Below are positions 16,669 through 18,313 of a stretch of 18,313 bases of DNA, one piece after another (within the stretch, counting starts at the first letter, position 1; every line of letters starts with the position of its first letter). The stretch is from Thioglobus_B sp964558405. Lineage in GTDB: Bacteria > Pseudomonadota > Gammaproteobacteria > PS1 > Pseudothioglobaceae. The notes under the pieces are model-generated. The model searched no databases and was not told the DNA's origin. It saw only the letters and a program-made list of their open reading frames with translations. Position numbers and translations under genes: made by a program. The stretch is taken from NCBI GenBank assembly GCA_964558405.1, contig CAZLDG010000027.1, forward strand, positions 1 to 18,313. Reading direction: 5' to 3'.

Positions 16669-17249
16669 ATGATTAGTATGTGCACTCAGTGTGGCGGACT
16701 GAATAATATTCCCGAGGATAAGCTGGGCAACAATCCCAAATGCGGAAAATGCAAAAACCCTTTATATCAGGGCAAGCCTATTNNNNNNNNNNNNNNNNNN
16801 NNNNNNNNNNNNNNNNNNNNNNNNNNNNNNNNNNNNNNNNNNNNNNNNNNNNNNNNNNNNNNNNNNNNNNNNNNNNNNNNNNCAACAATCCCAAATGCGG
16901 AAAATGCAAAAACCCTTTATATCAGGGCAAGCCTATTGGTATGAACAGTACGCAGCTGGCGCGCGCTATTGCAAAAAGCGACGAGTTATTGGTGGTGGAT
17001 TTTTGGGCCAGTTGGTGCGGACCCTGCAAACAGTTTGCTCCTACCTTTACAAAAGCTACTGCTCAAATTGAGCCCAAGGCACGCTTTATTAAAATTGAGA
17101 CCGAGAGCGAACAAGCAGCCGCTGCCCAGCACAATATTCGTTCCATTCCGACTTTGGTGTTATTTAAAAATGGGCGCGAACTGGATCGCGTCTCCGGCGC
17201 ACTAGGGGAAGCTGACTTTATTAATTGGGTAGGACAATACACGCAATAG
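16669..17249 (+). CDS. trxC: Thioredoxin 2 (interrupted by a false assembly gap)
   Basis: Cytoplasmic protein-disulfide reductase with an N-terminal zinc ribbon. As given, the gene is broken by 100 Ns and the two halves are out of phase. Removing the Ns and one copy of the 55-bp repeat (155 bases) joins 16669-16782 to 16938-17249 in one frame and gives 141 residues, close to E. coli TrxC (139). In the joined protein the zinc cysteines are Cys5, Cys8, Cys25 and Cys28, the active site WCGPC is at 64-68, and the cis-proline is in RSIPTLVLF. AGGAGA precedes the ATG by seven bases. The stop is one base from the stop of the opposing flavin-binding gene (TAG-A-CTA). Confidence 0.93.
16728..16782 (+). 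repeat. 55-bp direct repeat, left copy (contig-end overlap)
   Basis: Starts CAACAATCCCAAATGCGG and ends AAGCCTATT at the first N. It is identical to 16883-16937. An exact 55-base match at two contig ends is what an assembler run with a 55-mer graph leaves unmerged. Confidence 0.95.
16783..16882. other. Scaffold gap of exactly 100 N (probably no missing sequence)
   Basis: A placeholder gap flanked by the same 55 bases on both sides. Collapsing the overlap restores a continuous trxC, so the real gap length is most likely negative (minus 55). Confidence 0.93.
16883..16937 (+). repeat. 55-bp direct repeat, right copy
   Basis: Second copy of 16728-16782, with no mismatches. It is not a biological duplication in my reading, because the trxC frame is restored only if one copy is removed. 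Confidence 0.95.
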
Positions 17250-17250
17250 A

Positions 17251-17910
17251 CTAGGCCTTATGCTTTTCATAAAAGTCAAGAATATGATCAGGTATTGGCA
17301 TATCGGCTGTCAGCGTTTCATCTGCAATCGGATAATCCACAACTCTTCGCACTGGTAAAGTACCTGCCCAAAACTCTGATGCATAGTCCTCTGGCTCGTC
17401 TGCTGGTGGCGTATTGGCAATCTTGGCTGAGGCTGATGTAATCTCAATCTCTAGCACCCGAGTGGCTTGCAATTCTTTTTTATTGGGCGCTCTACAATGC
17501 GCCCAGCGATTAGGGACAAAATGATTAATAATGTGCTGGAGCCCCTGTAGTTTCTCCTCTTCGGATACCAGCTCTCTAACCCTGCCAAATATTACAGCTG
17601 AGCGATAATTAACCGAGTGGTTATAGGCTGAACGAGTAAGCTTCATCCCGTCTAAACTCATCACACTTAATACCACCTCGGCTGATGCGATTAAAATACC
17701 AGTCATGCGGTTCTTGGCATGACCATGTAAATACAAATAATTGCCATTGCGCCCATAATTAATCGGTTGCACTTGCGCCTTTTCTTCCACATTAAAGGCC
17801 ACATGGCAGATTTCACTCGCATCTAAAATCTGATAGATTTCCTTTTTATCGTAGCTGGCTTTTTTTCGACCGCGTTTGACGGTGTTTTGCGAGGTTTGTT
17901 TAAATGACAT
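17251..17910 (-). CDS. Pyridoxamine 5'-phosphate oxidase-like flavin-nucleotide-binding protein
   Basis: A 219-residue split-barrel FMN-binding protein of the Pyridox_ox_2/NimA-like group. The N-terminal pattern is typical: RGRKKASYDKKEIYQILD, ICHVAFNVEEKAQVQPINYGR, then NYLYLHGHAKNRM, which would hold the FMN phosphate and ring. KLTRSAYNHSVNYRSAVIFG and the C-terminal WAGTLPVRR also fit. Substrates of this group are mostly unknown; some members reduce nitroimidazoles. The start is taken as the ATG at 17910; a TTG at 17916 adds only two residues, and neither has a good SD. The basic RGRKK near the N-terminus is a family feature, not a signal peptide. It is the only gene between trxC and the rRNA operon tail and converges on trxC. 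Confidence 0.85.
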   Translation of the reverse strand: MSFKQTSQNTVKRGRKKASYDKKEIYQILDASEICHVAFNVEEKAQVQPINYGRNGNYLYLHGHAKNRMTGILIASAEVVLSVMSLDGMKLTRSAYNHSVNYRSAVIFGRVRELVSEEEKLQGLQHIINHFVPNRWAHCRAPNKKELQATRVLEIEITSASAKIANTPPADEPEDYASEFWAGTLPVRRVVDYPIADETLTADMPIPDHILDFYEKHKA

Positions 17911-17938
17911 GCTCAAAAAATGCTCAACAAAAGCAATT

Positions 17939-17968
17939 ATTCTAAATCAAAACACAAATCTTAGACAA
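17939..17968 (-). promoter_or_regulatory. Candidate promoter for the flavin-binding gene
   Basis: On the minus strand TTGTCT (17968-17963), an 18-bp spacer and TAGAAT (17944-17939). Transcription would begin near 17932 with a leader of about 22 bases. The -35 touches the T-run of the rRNA terminator just upstream, so the gene could be transcribed immediately after rRNA transcription stops. Confidence 0.35.
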
Positions 17969-18018
17969 AAAAATACCCAGACCTTCTTTTGAAGATCCGG
18001 GTATTTCGAATTTAAAGC
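17954..18018 (-). repeat. 65-bp rRNA-tail repeat, copy A
   Basis: It matches 18105-18169 base for base except position 17963 (A against G at 18114), with a spacing of 151 bp. Read on the minus strand it contains the end of the 5S region, the terminator hairpin and its T-run. Confidence 0.93.
17971..18006 (-). terminator. Rho-independent rRNA-operon terminator, copy A
   Basis: On the minus strand AAATACCCGGATCTTC, loop AAAA, GAAGGTCTGGGTATTT, then further Ts: a 16-bp stem that is complete only if two G-U pairs are allowed. On the plus strand those positions are A-C mismatches, so the structure belongs to the minus-strand RNA. Confidence 0.92.
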
Positions 18019-18064
18019 CTAGCGATGTTTCTGCTCACGCGTGGCGAGAGTCTCACGCTGCCAT
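18017..18064 (-). pseudogene. Degenerate 5S rRNA 3' fragment
   Basis: Minus-strand GATGGCAGCGTGAGACTCTC...AACATCGCTAGGC aligns by eye at roughly two-thirds identity with the 3' part of the 5S after the gap (GATGGTAGTGTGGGGTCTCC...GGACATCGCTAGGC is the expected form). The last 12 bases are identical and run into the same terminator. The upstream half of a 5S is absent; instead an inverted piece follows. It looks like a truncated, diverged copy or a chimera. Confidence 0.6.
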
Positions 18065-18079
18065 CTGGTAGTGTGGTTA

Positions 18080-18103
18080 GTTATTGTCTTAACAGACAAT
18101 AAC
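18080..18103. repeat. Perfect 10-bp inverted repeat
   Basis: GTTATTGTCT, loop TAAC, AGACAATAAC. There is no T-run after it on either strand, and its stem is AT-rich. It lies between the degenerate 5S fragment and terminator copy B. Function unknown. Confidence 0.7.
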
Positions 18104-18104
18104 A

Positions 18105-18169
18105 ACAAATCTTGGACAAAAAAATACCCAGACCTTCTTTTGAAGATCCGGGTATTTCGAATTTAAAGC
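18105..18169 (-). repeat. 65-bp rRNA-tail repeat, copy B
   Basis: Second copy of 17954-18018, ending at the first N of the second gap. In copy A the next bases are CTAGCGATGT, and the same ten bases open the sequence after the gap at 18270. This suggests the gap hides little or nothing. Confidence 0.93.
18122..18157 (-). terminator. Rho-independent rRNA-operon terminator, copy B
   Basis: Same hairpin and T-run as copy A. It lies directly after the true 5S 3' end on the minus strand, so this is the primary terminator of the rRNA operon and copy A would be a second one behind it. Confidence 0.92.
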
Positions 18170-18269
18170 NNNNNNNNNNNNNNNNNNNNNNNNNNNNNNN
18201 NNNNNNNNNNNNNNNNNNNNNNNNNNNNNNNNNNNNNNNNNNNNNNNNNNNNNNNNNNNNNNNNNNNNN
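18170..18269. other. Scaffold gap of exactly 100 N at the 5S 3' end
   Basis: A placeholder gap where the contig ends in a repeated region. By comparison with copy A, the sequence on either side would read on without missing bases. Confidence 0.85.
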
Positions 18270-18313
18270 CTAGCGATGTCCTACTCTCACATGGGGAGAC
18301 CCCACACTACCAT
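18270..18313 (-). rRNA. rrf: 5S ribosomal RNA, 3' part (cut by window edge)
   Basis: The reverse complement reads ATGGTAGTGTGGGGTCTCCC followed by CATGTGAGAGTAGGACATCG, which is the conserved helix IV/loop E region and 3' strand of bacterial 5S rRNA (E. coli: GATGGTAGTGTGGGGTCTCC then CATGCGAGAGTAGG). The 5' part lies beyond the window. This is the 3' end of an rRNA operon transcribed leftwards. Confidence 0.93.

Larger units (their letters stand above)
17911..18269. other. Gene-free stretch between the flavin-binding gene and 5S rRNA
   Basis: This 359-base stretch holds a candidate promoter, two nearly identical terminator units, a degenerate 5S-like fragment, a 10-bp stem hairpin and a 100-N gap. 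I see no protein gene in it. Confidence 0.8.

Noticed and set aside
16740..16937. Separate ORF running through the Ns into the thioredoxin domain
   Set aside because: Its N-terminal part is an out-of-frame reading of the zinc ribbon created by the false gap.
16728..16937. 55-bp direct repeats as a target-site duplication or insertion
   Set aside because: The length is far too long for a target-site duplication, the gap is a round 100 N, and removing it restores the gene.
1..18313. CRISPR arrays, tRNA genes, insertion sequences, prophage
   Set aside because: No spaced repeats, tRNA cloverleaf ends, transposase motifs or phage genes were seen on either strand.

Overview
The window is chromosomal DNA from a gammaproteobacterium with compact, slightly AT-leaning sequence. 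The evidence is conserved gene order: pyrE next to a Crc/exonuclease III-type gene, folC-cvpA-purF-metZ in the Pseudomonas-like arrangement, a fabA-fabB pair, and serS followed by yajC-secD-secF. Finer placement is not resolved from sequence alone; a small-genome marine lineage is possible but is only an impression. Almost everything is core housekeeping metabolism. I see no phage, transposon, CRISPR array or tRNA.

Layout. A pirin gene (minus strand, cut by the left edge) diverges from ald (alanine dehydrogenase, plus). ald converges on pyrE (minus) so tightly that the stop codons overlap. pyrE diverges across only 28 bp from a long plus-strand run: exonuclease III/Crc-like, trmB, fxsA, folC, cvpA, purF, metZ, fabA, fabB (about 2.5-11.0 kb). 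Several of these genes overlap or abut, which suggests co-transcription of blocks. The run ends at a strong bidirectional terminator (11021-11050). On its other side is the minus-strand cluster serS-yajC-secD-secF, coding for seryl-tRNA synthetase and the SecDF-YajC translocon accessory complex. A divergent region (15498-15578) then leads to a plus-strand trio: a single-domain rhodanese, an unrecognised 222-residue protein, and thioredoxin 2 (trxC). trxC converges on a minus-strand flavin-nucleotide-binding (pyridoxamine-phosphate-oxidase-like) gene. The right end holds the tail of an rRNA operon on the minus strand: the 3' part of a 5S rRNA, its terminator, and a second terminator joined to a degenerate 5S-like fragment.

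Assembly. There are two 100-N gaps. The first (16783-16882) lies inside trxC and is almost certainly false: an identical 55-bp sequence flanks it, and collapsing one copy plus the Ns restores a 141-residue TrxC. The second (18170-18269) sits at the 5S 3' end and probably also contains little or no real missing sequence.

Functionally the window joins nucleotide synthesis (pyrE, purF), one-carbon and methionine metabolism (folC, metZ), unsaturated fatty-acid synthesis (fabA, fabB), RNA modification and charging (trmB, serS), protein export (secDF-yajC) and thiol/sulfur handling (rhodanese, trxC). The least explained items are the 222-residue protein between rhodanese and TrxC, the enlarged CvpA, the catalytically intact Crc-position nuclease with an apparently leaderless promoter, and the odd 5S-tail duplication.
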